A DNA stretch of 6,208 nucleotides from assembly GCA_030621535.1 (NCBI GenBank), contig JAUXHM010000069.1, positions 1 to 6,208 of the forward strand, given 5' to 3'. The notes beneath the pieces are model-generated. The model was not told the DNA's origin and did not search any database. It worked only from the letters and a program-made list of their open reading frames with translations. This DNA comes from Candidatus Methanophagales archaeon. GTDB lineage: Archaea; Halobacteriota; Syntropharchaeia; Alkanophagales; Methanospirareceae. Shown in pieces: positions 1 to 4,881 of this stretch (position 1 is its first letter; every line of letters starts with the position of its first letter). Both the position numbers and the translations under genes were made by a program.

Positions 1-118
1 TTTTAATAACCTTCTTTGCTTCACTTTTAGGAATAACCCTGAGGTCTATCACTTTCCCTACGATTCCCCCTATCTCTCCAATATCTTGAAGATGCTTCTC
101 TTGTGCTATCGCAGACAC
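1..118 (-). CDS. Unrecognised protein, N-terminal fragment (cut by window edge)
   Basis: An open frame begins just downstream of the eS8 gene and runs off the left edge with 39 codons visible. I chose the GTG at 118-116 because a strong Shine-Dalgarno (GGGGGAG, 131-125) lies 6 bases upstream; the in-frame TTG at 124 directly abuts that site and is too close. The visible peptide starts MSAIAQEKHLQDIGE and continues with a Gly/Ile/Val-rich stretch and a basic end (KSEAKKVIK). It has no signal peptide or membrane segment in the visible part. It is probably co-transcribed with eS8, 15 bases after its stop. I do not recognise the family; SRP19, a common neighbour of eS8 in archaea, does not fit by eye. 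That a gene starts here is fairly sure; its function is unknown. Confidence 0.6.
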   Translation of the reverse strand, partial: MSAIAQEKHLQDIGEIGGIVGKVIDLRVIPKSEAKKVIK

Positions 119-133
119 ACTCAACTCCCCCTT

Positions 134-508
134 TTAAATCAGCTTCGCGTTCACCAACCCATCCTGACCAGGTCTGCTTGTAACGACGGCATCGCCAATT
201 TCAGTCTCTACCACCGCGCCCTTCGTGGTTATATTCCGCCTTGCGAAGAAGGGATTTGCAGGATTGCTTTTCACAGCCATTATCTTAACTCTTTTCGTGG
301 TTCCGCTTTTCGCGTCCGCGACGTTTGCAAATTCGCATCTGTACAGTCGCATTTTCTCGTTGCCTCCTTGCGTTCGTATTTTTTTCCGTCGTACAGCACC
401 AACAGTAGTATCTGCTGCGGGTCTACCGGCTTCATGCTCCTTCTTTCTACGATGAGCGTGGAGCCTTCCCCCTGTGCATTTCCTCTTTGACCTACCTTGC
501 CATCTCAT
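134..508 (-). CDS. rps8e: Small-subunit ribosomal protein eS8 (S8e)
   Basis: This is the archaeal/eukaryotic-type ribosomal protein eS8 of the 30S subunit, 124 residues and close to the usual archaeal length. The family signature is at the N-terminus: MRWQGRSKRK followed by a TGGRL-x-AHRRKKEHEAGRPAADT segment (about residues 12-35). Other typical stretches are VRRKKIRTQGGNEK (39-52) and a C-terminal GAVVETEIGDAVVTSRPGQDG block. The protein is strongly basic at its N-terminus, as expected for rRNA contact. The ATG at 508 is chosen because MRWQG matches family starts. It has no clear Shine-Dalgarno, but the stop of the upstream zinc-ribbon gene lies only 9 bases before it, so translation is probably coupled. 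Identification is secure. Confidence 0.96.
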   Translation of the reverse strand: MRWQGRSKRKCTGGRLHAHRRKKEHEAGRPAADTTVGAVRRKKIRTQGGNEKMRLYRCEFANVADAKSGTTKRVKIMAVKSNPANPFFARRNITTKGAVVETEIGDAVVTSRPGQDGLVNAKLI

Positions 509-517
509 TTTTTTAGT

Positions 518-679
518 TCACGGTCCTATAAAACCACATTTCTCACACCTATATAAATTACTTTGCTTTCTACACTTTGCGCATCTTCCTATTTCCACCT
601 TTCCGCAATTAGGACACAGAAAAGCGGTGAAGCCCTTCTCCAACAGCTTTACTCCGCAGGACGTGCAATACTCGGTCAT
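518..679 (-). CDS. Zinc-ribbon micro-protein (HVO_2753-like, predicted RNA-binding)
   Basis: A 53-residue protein with four CxxC-type pairs forming two zinc ribbons: CTSCG (residues 5-9), CPNCG (22-26), CAKC (33-36) and CEKCG (45-49). It ends with the conserved archaeal tail [17 protein letters not shown]. This pattern is that of the archaeal small zinc-finger family represented by Haloferax HVO_2753, often annotated as Zn-ribbon RNA-binding protein. In other archaea that gene is usually next to translation elongation factor aEF-1beta; here it is next to eS8. The start is set by the AGGAG at 690-686, 6 bases before ATG 679. The first 71 bases lie inside the 3' end of tsaC in another frame. 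The exact molecular role is not established; a role in translation is inferred from its neighbours. The gene call is strong because all eight Cys and the tail are conserved. Confidence 0.92.
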   Translation of the reverse strand: MTEYCTSCGVKLLEKGFTAFLCPNCGKVEIGRCAKCRKQSNLYRCEKCGFIGP

Positions 680-1283
680 AACATGCTCCTTTTCTTTTTA
701 TTTTGATTTCCCCTTTTTCATTCGCCGTCGCCTTCGACATATCCACCACGGTGGACGGCATACTATATTTACACTTACCACCATTTATAATAATACCTAA
801 CTCTACTTTTAGTTTTAGTTCTACTTCCACTTCTTCTATACAGGTCGGTGGATTTCTACCTGACACATTCGCACTGGTCGCGGTTATAGGTCCCGTTTCT
901 TTTATTATGCGGGTTGCGATTTCATTATCCGGGAATCTCACGCCGACGACCTCCGATGCCGCGGTTAAAATGGCAGGCACAACGTCCTTTTTCCTGAGCA
1001 ATATCGTGACAGGTCCGGGCAGCAGTTCGGCTATGATTTCAAAGTATTCAGAATCAATATCCGCAACTTCGTGCAGCATCTCGAAGGAAGAAACAGCGAT
1101 GGAAATAGGTCGTGATAAATCTCTTCTTTTTATTTTATATACGTTCTGCACTGCTGCTTCGGAGAACGCATCAGCTCCCAATCCATAGACCGTTTCTGTT
1201 GGGTAAACCACCATGCCGCCGTGTTTTATTATTGCTGTAGCGGTTCTTATTTGGTCTTCTATATCGTTTATATCGTTTTGCAT
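609..1283 (-). CDS. tsaC: L-threonylcarbamoyladenylate synthase (YrdC-domain TsaC/Sua5)
   Basis: This enzyme makes L-threonylcarbamoyl-AMP from threonine, bicarbonate and ATP, the first step of the t6A37 modification of ANN-decoding tRNAs; the KEOPS/Kae1 complex then transfers the group to tRNA. Family motifs are all present: [10 protein letters not shown] (residues 27-36), the KxR signature KRRDLSRPI (52-60), LLPGPVT (87-93), GVRFPDN (114-120), TSANVSG (136-142) and PSTVVD (176-181). At 224 residues it has only the YrdC domain and lacks the extra C-terminal domain of long Sua5 proteins. ATG 1283 lies 13 bases after the toxin stop; an AGGAG at 1308-1304 is rather far upstream, so the start is less certain than the family. 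Its last 23 or so codons (after KRKGACYD) overlap the zinc-ribbon gene, and this tail looks unlike conserved sequence. The tail may be an overlap or a product of a frame change. Confidence 0.95.
   Translation of the reverse strand: MQNDINDIEDQIRTATAIIKHGGMVVYPTETVYGLGADAFSEAAVQNVYKIKRRDLSRPISIAVSSFEMLHEVADIDSEYFEIIAELLPGPVTILLRKKDVVPAILTAASEVVGVRFPDNEIATRIIKETGPITATSANVSGRNPPTCIEEVEVELKLKVELGIIINGGKCKYSMPSTVVDMSKATANEKGEIKIKRKGACYDRVLHVLRSKAVGEGLHRFSVS
686..690 (-). promoter_or_regulatory. Ribosome binding site of the zinc-ribbon gene, inside tsaC
   Basis: AGGAG lies 6 bases before the ATG at 679 and inside the tsaC coding frame. It decides the start of the zinc-ribbon micro-protein and supports translation of that gene from within the upstream frame. 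Confidence 0.7.
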
Positions 1284-1296
1284 TTTGTATGTAGGT

Positions 1297-1650
1297 TCAA
1301 GTTCTCCTGATAAGTTTGCTCACCCATTGCATAAACTTCTTGAAATTTTCCTCGGGTGAAACATTTTCCTCTAACACATGATCCTCAATGACATTCTCTT
1401 CTGAGCCGAAGTGAATATGTCTCGGGAAAGTCTTGATGCTTTTGTGATGCGGTGCGGTGTCAATTCTGTAAATCTTATTGCCCCTCTGCCAGTGAAAAGA
1501 GAACTTAGCCTCCACCGGATACCTCACGTCAATCCAAGAGCCATCAATCAAAATCAACCTCACCCTATCTGCATGAAGTTCTACATCTACAACGATATCT
1601 GAGAATTCCTCTTGTGCTATCTTTAAAAACGCTAAATACCTGCGGAACAT
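1297..1650 (-). CDS. tumE: TumE/DUF6516-family toxin of a toxin-antitoxin pair
   Basis: A 117-residue protein with the recognisable TumE (DUF6516) signature: a beta-rich N-terminal half with LILIDGSWIDVRYP (residues 32-45), then FSFHWQ (50-55), RIDTAPHH (62-69) and FPRHIHFG (75-82), then an acidic loop and a C-terminal helix. Members of this family are annotated as toxins of type II toxin-antitoxin modules; the conserved histidines suggest nuclease activity, but that is inference. The ATG shares its A with the antitoxin stop (TAATG at 1652-1648), and a GGGGAG sits 5 bases upstream inside the last antitoxin codons, so translation is coupled to the upstream gene. It lies 13 bases before tsaC and is apparently co-transcribed with it. 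No truncation is seen. The family call is from motif recognition by eye. Confidence 0.82.
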   Translation of the reverse strand: MFRRYLAFLKIAQEEFSDIVVDVELHADRVRLILIDGSWIDVRYPVEAKFSFHWQRGNKIYRIDTAPHHKSIKTFPRHIHFGSEENVIEDHVLEENVSPEENFKKFMQWVSKLIRRT

Positions 1651-1937
1651 TAAATCTCCCCGATTAAATCACTTGCCAGCTTTTTCATCTCTTCTATATT
1701 GCCTCTCAATGCTAAAGCAGATAAGAAATCCTCGTAAGAAGGGTGTTCAGGCAGCTTTCCCTCTTCTATCTCTTTCTCTATCTCTTCGGGCTCTTTTACC
1801 TTGTGTTTAGAAAGTATCCTTTCAAGTTCCCTTTTTTGGTCAATTATCTCCTTTACAATTATGATAGGCACTAATTCCCTCTTTACAGCGGACATGATTT
1901 TTATTTCGCTCTCGAAGTATTTAAATATTTCGCTCAT
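1650..1937 (-). CDS. Small acidic coiled-coil protein, predicted antitoxin of the TumE-like toxin
   Basis: From ATG 1937 the protein is 95 residues. It is mostly helical and charged: a predicted coiled coil (KEIIDQKRELERILSKHK, then a Glu-rich run), then a GKLPEHPSYEDFLSALAL segment and a short C-terminal helix. I see no helix-turn-helix, so it does not look like the HTH antitoxin TumA of bacterial pairs. Its 1-base overlap with the toxin start is the main reason to call it an antitoxin; the function is inferred. The start is uncertain because no candidate has a Shine-Dalgarno. An in-frame ATG at 1952 adds 5 residues. The ATG at 1895 (MSAVKREL) would give 81 residues and lies 28 bases after a good TATA-like TATTTAAATA (1927-1918), which fits a leaderless mRNA. 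I prefer 1937 because codons between 1937 and 1895 keep a coding-like, amphipathic sequence. Confidence 0.7.
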   Translation of the reverse strand: MSEIFKYFESEIKIMSAVKRELVPIIIVKEIIDQKRELERILSKHKVKEPEEIEKEIEEGKLPEHPSYEDFLSALALRGNIEEMKKLASDLIGEI

Positions 1938-2013
1938 CAAAAGTTTAAACATTATCGTTGCTTTTTATTCGAATACCGTAAAATCACACACACATAAAAA
2001 TCTGGCTGTCAAA
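1938..2013. promoter_or_regulatory. Divergent intergenic region between the antitoxin operon and mptG
   Basis: This 76-base AT-rich gap separates two divergent genes and should hold both promoters. The only TATA-like tract is CTTTTTATTCGAATA at 1961-1975, usable weakly in either direction. For mptG it would place transcription start near 1993, about 20 bases before the ATG. No Shine-Dalgarno is visible before mptG. The boxes are guesses from composition. Confidence 0.35.
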
Positions 2014-3042
2014 ATGACCGCAATTCTTATAACTTCGCCGTGCAGACTCCATTTCGCACTTATAGACCTGAACGCCGAGCTCGGCAGAGTGGACGGTGGA
2101 ATAGGCGTGGCATTAAACGAGCCTTCGTTGACAATAGAGGCCTCCGCAGTTGATAAGGCGGTTGAGCGTGAAGAGAACCCCGAAGCAGTCGTTCCTGTAT
2201 TGAAACGGATACGAAGTCGAATAGAGCCAGAGCTAAGGGGACATTACCGTGTAAAGATTCGGAAGCCCCTGCCATCGCACGTGGGTTTGGGCTCGCAGAC
2301 ACAATTGTCGTTATGCATAGCAAAAGCAATATCCGTGCTGGAAAGCCGAAGCTATAGCGCAGTGGAATTAGCAAAACTGGTGGGTAGAGGCGGCACTTCG
2401 GGGATAGGCACCGCTGCTTTCGCTAAGGGTGGTTTCATCTTGGATGGGGGACATGCCTTTCAGAAGGCTGAGGCTAAAAGCATGAAGAAACAGAAAAACG
2501 GCGAGCTAAAAACGAGTTTCCTGCCTTCTTCGGCATCAACGGTTTCGCCTGCTCCTGTTCTGTTCCAGCATCATCTTCCTGAAAACTGGTTCTTTGTCCT
2601 TGCGATACCTGATGTGAAGAGGGGCGCACACGGACCTGAAGAGGTAGACATTTTCACGCGATATTGTCCCGTAAAAAGCGAAGAGGTAGGCGAAATCAGC
2701 AGGATAGTACTTATGCGGATTCTGCCTGCCGTGCTTGAGAAGGATATAGATACTTTTGCTGCGAGTTTAACCACGCTGCAGCAGGTAGGATTCAAGAGAA
2801 TAGAGGTGGAGCTTCAGCACGACATAATAAGGAGGTTGTTCAGCTTCTTCGATGCTCATGCGTTAGGTCACGGAATGTCATCTTTTGGTCCCACAACGTA
2901 TGCGATAGTAGAAGGCGAGAAAAGAGCAAAGGAACTCGCAGCGATGACAAAGGAGTTCCTGGATGCAAACGGTGTACGAGCTCTGGTGACGTATTCGAAT
3001 GCAAATAATAGAGGTAGTGAAGTGAGCAAAAAAGAACTATAG
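2014..3042 (+). CDS. mptG: Beta-ribofuranosylaminobenzene 5'-phosphate synthase (beta-RFAP synthase)
   Basis: This enzyme condenses p-aminobenzoate (or a hydroxybenzoate-type analogue) with PRPP, releasing CO2 and pyrophosphate, in the first committed step to tetrahydromethanopterin. It belongs to the GHMP-kinase-like superfamily and is cytosolic. Visible motifs are PCRLHFALIDLN (residues 9-20) with DGGIGVAL (27-34), the glycine-rich loop PSHVGLGSQTQLSL (87-100), GRGGTSGIGTAAFAKGGFILDGGH (starting at 124), FLPSSAS (169-175), W-FFVLAIPD (192-200), and SSFGPTTYAI near 289-298. The length, 342 residues, is normal. The frame is open well upstream, but ATG 2014 is chosen because family members start a few residues before the SRLHF motif. 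A basic, low-complexity stretch at about 150-168 precedes FLPSSAS. The stop codon TAG (3040-3042) lies within the left end of a MITE-like element, which appears to have replaced the original last residues. Confidence 0.94.
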   Translation: MTAILITSPCRLHFALIDLNAELGRVDGGIGVALNEPSLTIEASAVDKAVEREENPEAVVPVLKRIRSRIEPELRGHYRVKIRKPLPSHVGLGSQTQLSLCIAKAISVLESRSYSAVELAKLVGRGGTSGIGTAAFAKGGFILDGGHAFQKAEAKSMKKQKNGELKTSFLPSSASTVSPAPVLFQHHLPENWFFVLAIPDVKRGAHGPEEVDIFTRYCPVKSEEVGEISRIVLMRILPAVLEKDIDTFAASLTTLQQVGFKRIEVELQHDIIRRLFSFFDAHALGHGMSSFGPTTYAIVEGEKRAKELAAMTKEFLDANGVRALVTYSNANNRGSEVSKKEL

Positions 3043-3063
3043 TCATTCCGAAAATTATTAACC

Positions 3064-3092
3064 ACCAGATTACACAGATTTTCACAAGATTA
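3064..3092. repeat. Three degenerate CACAGATT units
   Basis: Inside element 1, ACCAGATT, ACACAGATT and CACAAGATT follow one another, with GATT at 3068, 3077 and 3088 (9 and 11 base spacing). This resembles accacagattacacagattt-type sequences seen between genes in many environmental genomes. Its function is unknown. Confidence 0.45.
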
Positions 3093-3102
3093 TTTATAAA
3101 AC

Positions 3103-3122
3103 TTTTTTTGTTTTTTCTTTTA
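3103..3122 (+). terminator. U-rich transcription end of mptG
   Basis: Two T runs (7 and 6 long) in a 20-base T-rich tract lie about 60 bases after the mptG stop, with no hairpin needed. Archaeal RNA polymerase terminates at such U-rich tracts. The tract lies within MITE-like element 1, so the element may supply the terminator as well as the stop codon. Confidence 0.5.
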
Positions 3123-3138
3123 ACATTGAATGACTATA

Positions 3139-3211
3139 AACAAAGATTGAGACCGTCTTAAAACTCTGTGGTCTCGGCGCTCTCCGCGGTGACAAATCAT
3201 TTACTCGATTT
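3139..3211. other. Convergent intergenic remnant with CTCTGTGGTCTC-type motif
   Basis: This gap between element 1 and the DUF1786 stop contains CTCTGTGGTCTCGGCGCTCT and then CCGCGGTGA (about 3164-3192), resembling the ctctgtggtctctg...ctctgcggtga sequence scattered through many uncultured-microbe genomes. A 6-bp stem (GAGACC 3149-3154 with GGTCTC 3170-3175) could form at the 3' end of the DUF1786 transcript, but it lacks a following U run on that strand. No gene is seen. Confidence 0.35.
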
Positions 3212-4252
3212 TTAGACTGTGCCACCTCGCCCAGAATGACTCAACACAGCTCTTATCAATCCAACGGGTCCCGTCATCATCATATCGCCTCCTGGAGCGG
3301 AGAAAATACCGAGTCCTTTCATTCTCCCTCGTTTTGGTCCCGTCACCGAAATTATCTCAGGTTGGTTTTCGCCTGTTACGGATGCTCCGTGCCCGCCGTC
3401 ATCAAAAACCTCTTTAAATGTTATCGTTCCCTGTGAAAGTTTATCCATATAGTAACCGAGTTTTTGCTTGTCAAGGTATTTTGTGTGATGTTCAAAAACA
3501 CCTATTATTCGCGTCTCATCCAGCGACATCGCAATAGTATGCGCATTGCCAACATTTATGCACATTCGTTTCTTCTTCGCTTTTACCCGTTCATCTTCAA
3601 GCGAGCCCAATACCGCCGCAGGTCCGGTGTCCATCAAAAGTATATGCCCCTTGTGCCACCGTTTCACCGATTCAAAAATCGAGTTCATCCGGCTAAGATT
3701 TTCCGGCACACGATCGAAATATGCAAACGATTCTATCTCTTTTCCCACGTGCTCCTCGATTAACTGAAACCTGTTCTCTCTATCGGTAACGCCGGGTGGT
3801 GCTACGCCATGGTCCTGAACCGCTATTGCAATAACGTCAAACGATGTATCCATGCCAAACGAGGAAAAAAGAGGCAGAAGCCCGAGATTGAAGTCAGCAA
3901 TCCTTATTGGTTTCGCTATTTCACTCATGTTCTCGACTTCACCCTCGGATATAATCTCGATGCCGTGGCTTCTAACGATTCCTAAATCGTCTCTAAGAGT
4001 CCTTGCAGCTTTCTCTGTCATGTAAACCCGGTGTTTCTTGAGATGCTCGAGCACGGCACGAGTGAACGGTCCGCCGCCCATTGTATCGCCAAAGATTACC
4101 AAATCCTCATTGGATTTTCTTATTTCGGAAGCGAAGAAGCGCGTGGGGGAAGGTAGAACGAGCTTGTAAGCGTTATCGAATCCTGTATCTTCGTTATACA
4201 CCATTATATCCTGTGTTCCAGCTCCAATGTCTATGGCGAGTATGTTCAACAT
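3212..4252 (-). CDS. DUF1786 family protein (ASKHA-fold ATPase-like)
   Basis: A 346-residue cytosolic protein of the DUF1786 family, conserved in archaea and sometimes annotated as putative pyruvate formate-lyase activating enzyme without experimental support that I know of. It carries ASKHA (actin/sugar kinase/Hsp70) phosphate-loop features: LAIDIGAGTQDIMVY (residues 5-19), a second Asp-Gly loop LLMDTGPAAVLG (205-216) and INVGNAHTIAMSL (232-244). FGDTMGGGPFT (54-64) and the C-terminal FSAPGGDMMMTGPVGLIRA (317-335) look family-specific. The radical-SAM CxxxCxxC motif is absent, so the activase name is misleading. ATG 4252 is preceded by AAAGGG 5 bases upstream and a TATA-like TATATTTTA about 36 bases upstream. 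The gene stands alone, convergent with mptG, between two MITE-like elements. Its substrate is unknown; ATP binding is inferred from the fold motifs. Confidence 0.88.
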   Translation of the reverse strand: MLNILAIDIGAGTQDIMVYNEDTGFDNAYKLVLPSPTRFFASEIRKSNEDLVIFGDTMGGGPFTRAVLEHLKKHRVYMTEKAARTLRDDLGIVRSHGIEIISEGEVENMSEIAKPIRIADFNLGLLPLFSSFGMDTSFDVIAIAVQDHGVAPPGVTDRENRFQLIEEHVGKEIESFAYFDRVPENLSRMNSIFESVKRWHKGHILLMDTGPAAVLGSLEDERVKAKKKRMCINVGNAHTIAMSLDETRIIGVFEHHTKYLDKQKLGYYMDKLSQGTITFKEVFDDGGHGASVTGENQPEIISVTGPKRGRMKGLGIFSAPGGDMMMTGPVGLIRAVLSHSGRGGTV

Positions 4253-4283
4253 TTTTTCCCTTTACAAAATAATCTCTCTTCAA

Positions 4284-4292
4284 TAAAATATA
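4284..4292 (-). promoter_or_regulatory. TATA-like box for the DUF1786 gene, partly from MITE 2
   Basis: On the minus strand TATATTTTA is centred 36 bases before the ATG at 4252, which would start transcription near 4261 and leave a leader of about 9 bases with GGG. The first four bases of the box (4292-4289) are the terminal TATA of MITE-like element 2, so the element edge and the flank together form the box. Confidence 0.45.
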
Positions 4293-4368
4293 GTCATTCC
4301 GAAAATTTCTAAGAAAAGGTTTTTTGTGAAATCTCGTGGTTTTGCAATTTGTTATCGGAATGACTATA
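4289..4368. mobile_element. MITE-like element 2 (80 bp)
   Basis: An 80-bp element with perfect 14-bp terminal inverted repeats: TATAGTCATTCCGA (4289-4302) and TCGGAATGACTATA (4355-4368). Its left 19 bases match element 1 exactly. The inner sequence read on the minus strand (aaaaccacgagatttcacaaaa) loosely resembles the interior of element 1, so they may be diverged copies. It encodes nothing and sits in the 153-base gap between the DUF1786 start and the eL21 stop. The intact 14-bp ends suggest it is the better preserved or younger copy. Confidence 0.78.
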
Positions 4369-4391
4369 ATTTGATTTGTAATTAATTGCTG

Positions 4392-4448
4392 ACCACCAAC
4401 AACCCCTATCTGCCTATTGGCTGTTGGCTACTGGCTATTATTGGTGGT
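4392..4448. repeat. Inverted repeat enclosing degenerate TTGGCTR units
   Basis: The arms ACCACCAACAA (4392-4402) and TTATTGGTGGT (4438-4448) pair at 10 of 11 positions. Between them lie three 7-base units, TTGGCTG, TTGGCTA and CTGGCTA (4417-4437). Similar TTGGCTR strings occur as intergenic repeats in other genomes. Here the structure covers the last codons and stop of eL21, and could also act as a 3' stem-loop of its mRNA. Confidence 0.55.
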
Positions 4449-4753
4449 GATTGGATTTGTGGGCTCAGATGTTCAGCGCGAATAAATAACTCCTTTACTT
4501 TCTTCCTTTTCCTTTTTCCATCGGATATTTTCACGATGAATGCCCTTCCTCGCTCTCCTATTACCTTGCCGGTCATACCGTGAAATCTTTGATGCGGCAT
4601 ACCCTTATGAACGCTCGGGTCAATGCGAATGTGTACGCTTTCGCCGGGTTCAAACTGCTGGATTGCTTTGCTTATGGGTGATAGCCCACGTGCTCTTTTT
4701 GGCTTACTCAACTTTTTCCTTGTTCTTTTTCGCTCCCCGTGTGAACGTGCCAT
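4406..4753 (-). CDS. rpl21e: Large-subunit ribosomal protein eL21 (L21e), with extended C-terminus
   Basis: This is archaeal 50S ribosomal protein eL21. The signature runs from MARSHGERKRTRKKLSK (residues 1-17) through ARGLSPISKAIQQFEPGESVHI (from 21), DPSVHKGMPHQRFHGMTG (45-62) and ELFIRAEHLSPQ (88-99). Archaeal homologues usually end at this last motif, about 97-99 residues. Here 16 more residues (100-115, rich in Gln, Ser, Pro and Ile) are encoded by the TTGGCTR repeat region, so the native stop seems to have been lost or overwritten. The start has GGAGGT (4770-4765) 11 bases upstream. In many archaea eL21 precedes rpoF and a DUF655 gene; here it is followed by repeats, a MITE-like element and DUF1786, so that cluster is broken. 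Family identification is secure; the tail interpretation is inference. Confidence 0.95.
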   Translation of the reverse strand: MARSHGERKRTRKKLSKPKRARGLSPISKAIQQFEPGESVHIRIDPSVHKGMPHQRFHGMTGKVIGERGRAFIVKISDGKRKRKKVKELFIRAEHLSPQIQSPPIIASSQQPIGR

Positions 4754-4764
4754 TTGTTTGTTCT

Positions 4765-4770
4765 ACCTCC
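4765..4770 (-). promoter_or_regulatory. Shine-Dalgarno of eL21
   Basis: GGAGGT lies 11 bases before ATG 4753, a strong match at a slightly long spacing. It supports the MARSHGERKR start, which also matches the family. Confidence 0.65.
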
Positions 4771-4817
4771 GCTCAGATTTATCAAGTATAAAGTTAATAG
4801 AGTATAAACACATCTTC

Positions 4818-4827
4818 TATATATAAA
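4818..4827. promoter_or_regulatory. Shared TATA box between divergent eL21 and mpgS
   Basis: TATATATAAA (TTTATATATA on the minus strand) is the best TATA box of the 128-base divergent gap. Read leftwards it would start the eL21 mRNA near 4795, with a leader of about 42 bases containing the GGAGGT. Read rightwards it could start mpgS near 4849, 33 bases before its ATG. AT-rich tracts at 4830-4857 are alternatives for mpgS. Confidence 0.55.
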
Positions 4828-4862
4828 GAAAATAAATTATCCAATTAAATCGAATAATTAAT

Positions 4863-4870
4863 AAGGAGGG
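4863..4870 (+). promoter_or_regulatory. Shine-Dalgarno of mpgS
   Basis: AAGGAGGG precedes ATG 4882 by 11 bases. A closer ATG at 4874 is followed immediately by TAA and cannot be the mpgS start. Confidence 0.7.
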
Positions 4871-4881
4871 CGGATGTAAAA

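Larger units (their letters stand above)
3038..3138. mobile_element. MITE-like element 1 (101 bp, overlaps the mptG stop)
   Basis: A short non-coding element bounded by inverted termini. The left end is TATAGTCATTCCGAAAATT (3038-3056), the right end GAATGACTATA (3128-3138); the outer 11 bases are perfect inverted repeats. The left 19 bases are identical to the left end of element 2 at 4289. The TA at each edge fits TA target duplication as in IS630/Tc1-mariner-type transposition; that family assignment is inference. The interior has degenerate CACAGATT units and a T-rich run and encodes nothing. No transposase is in the window, so it would have been mobilised in trans. Confidence 0.75.

Noticed and set aside
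86..490. Open frame of 134 codons on the plus strand opposite eS8
   Set aside because: It is the complement of a secure ribosomal protein gene, its peptide has no recognisable domain, and it is explained as a shadow of eS8 codon use.
550..557. TTTATATA on the minus strand as an internal promoter for eS8
   Set aside because: It falls in codons for the conserved Asn-Leu-Tyr-Arg of the zinc-ribbon protein, so the TATA match is explained by coding constraint, although the spacing to eS8 would permit a promoter.
703..1188. Open frame of 161 codons on the plus strand opposite tsaC
   Set aside because: It lies wholly within the conserved TsaC coding sequence and its Ser/Thr-rich peptide looks like antisense translation.
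1801..2013. Upstream extension of mptG by 71 codons
   Set aside because: This part overlaps the antitoxin gene on the other strand and is not part of the family; the conserved protein begins just before the SPCRLHF motif at ATG 2014.
3149..3175. GAGACC/GGTCTC hairpin as a terminator for DUF1786
   Set aside because: The stem is only 6 bp plus wobble pairs and no U-rich run follows on the minus strand, so it is too weak to call.
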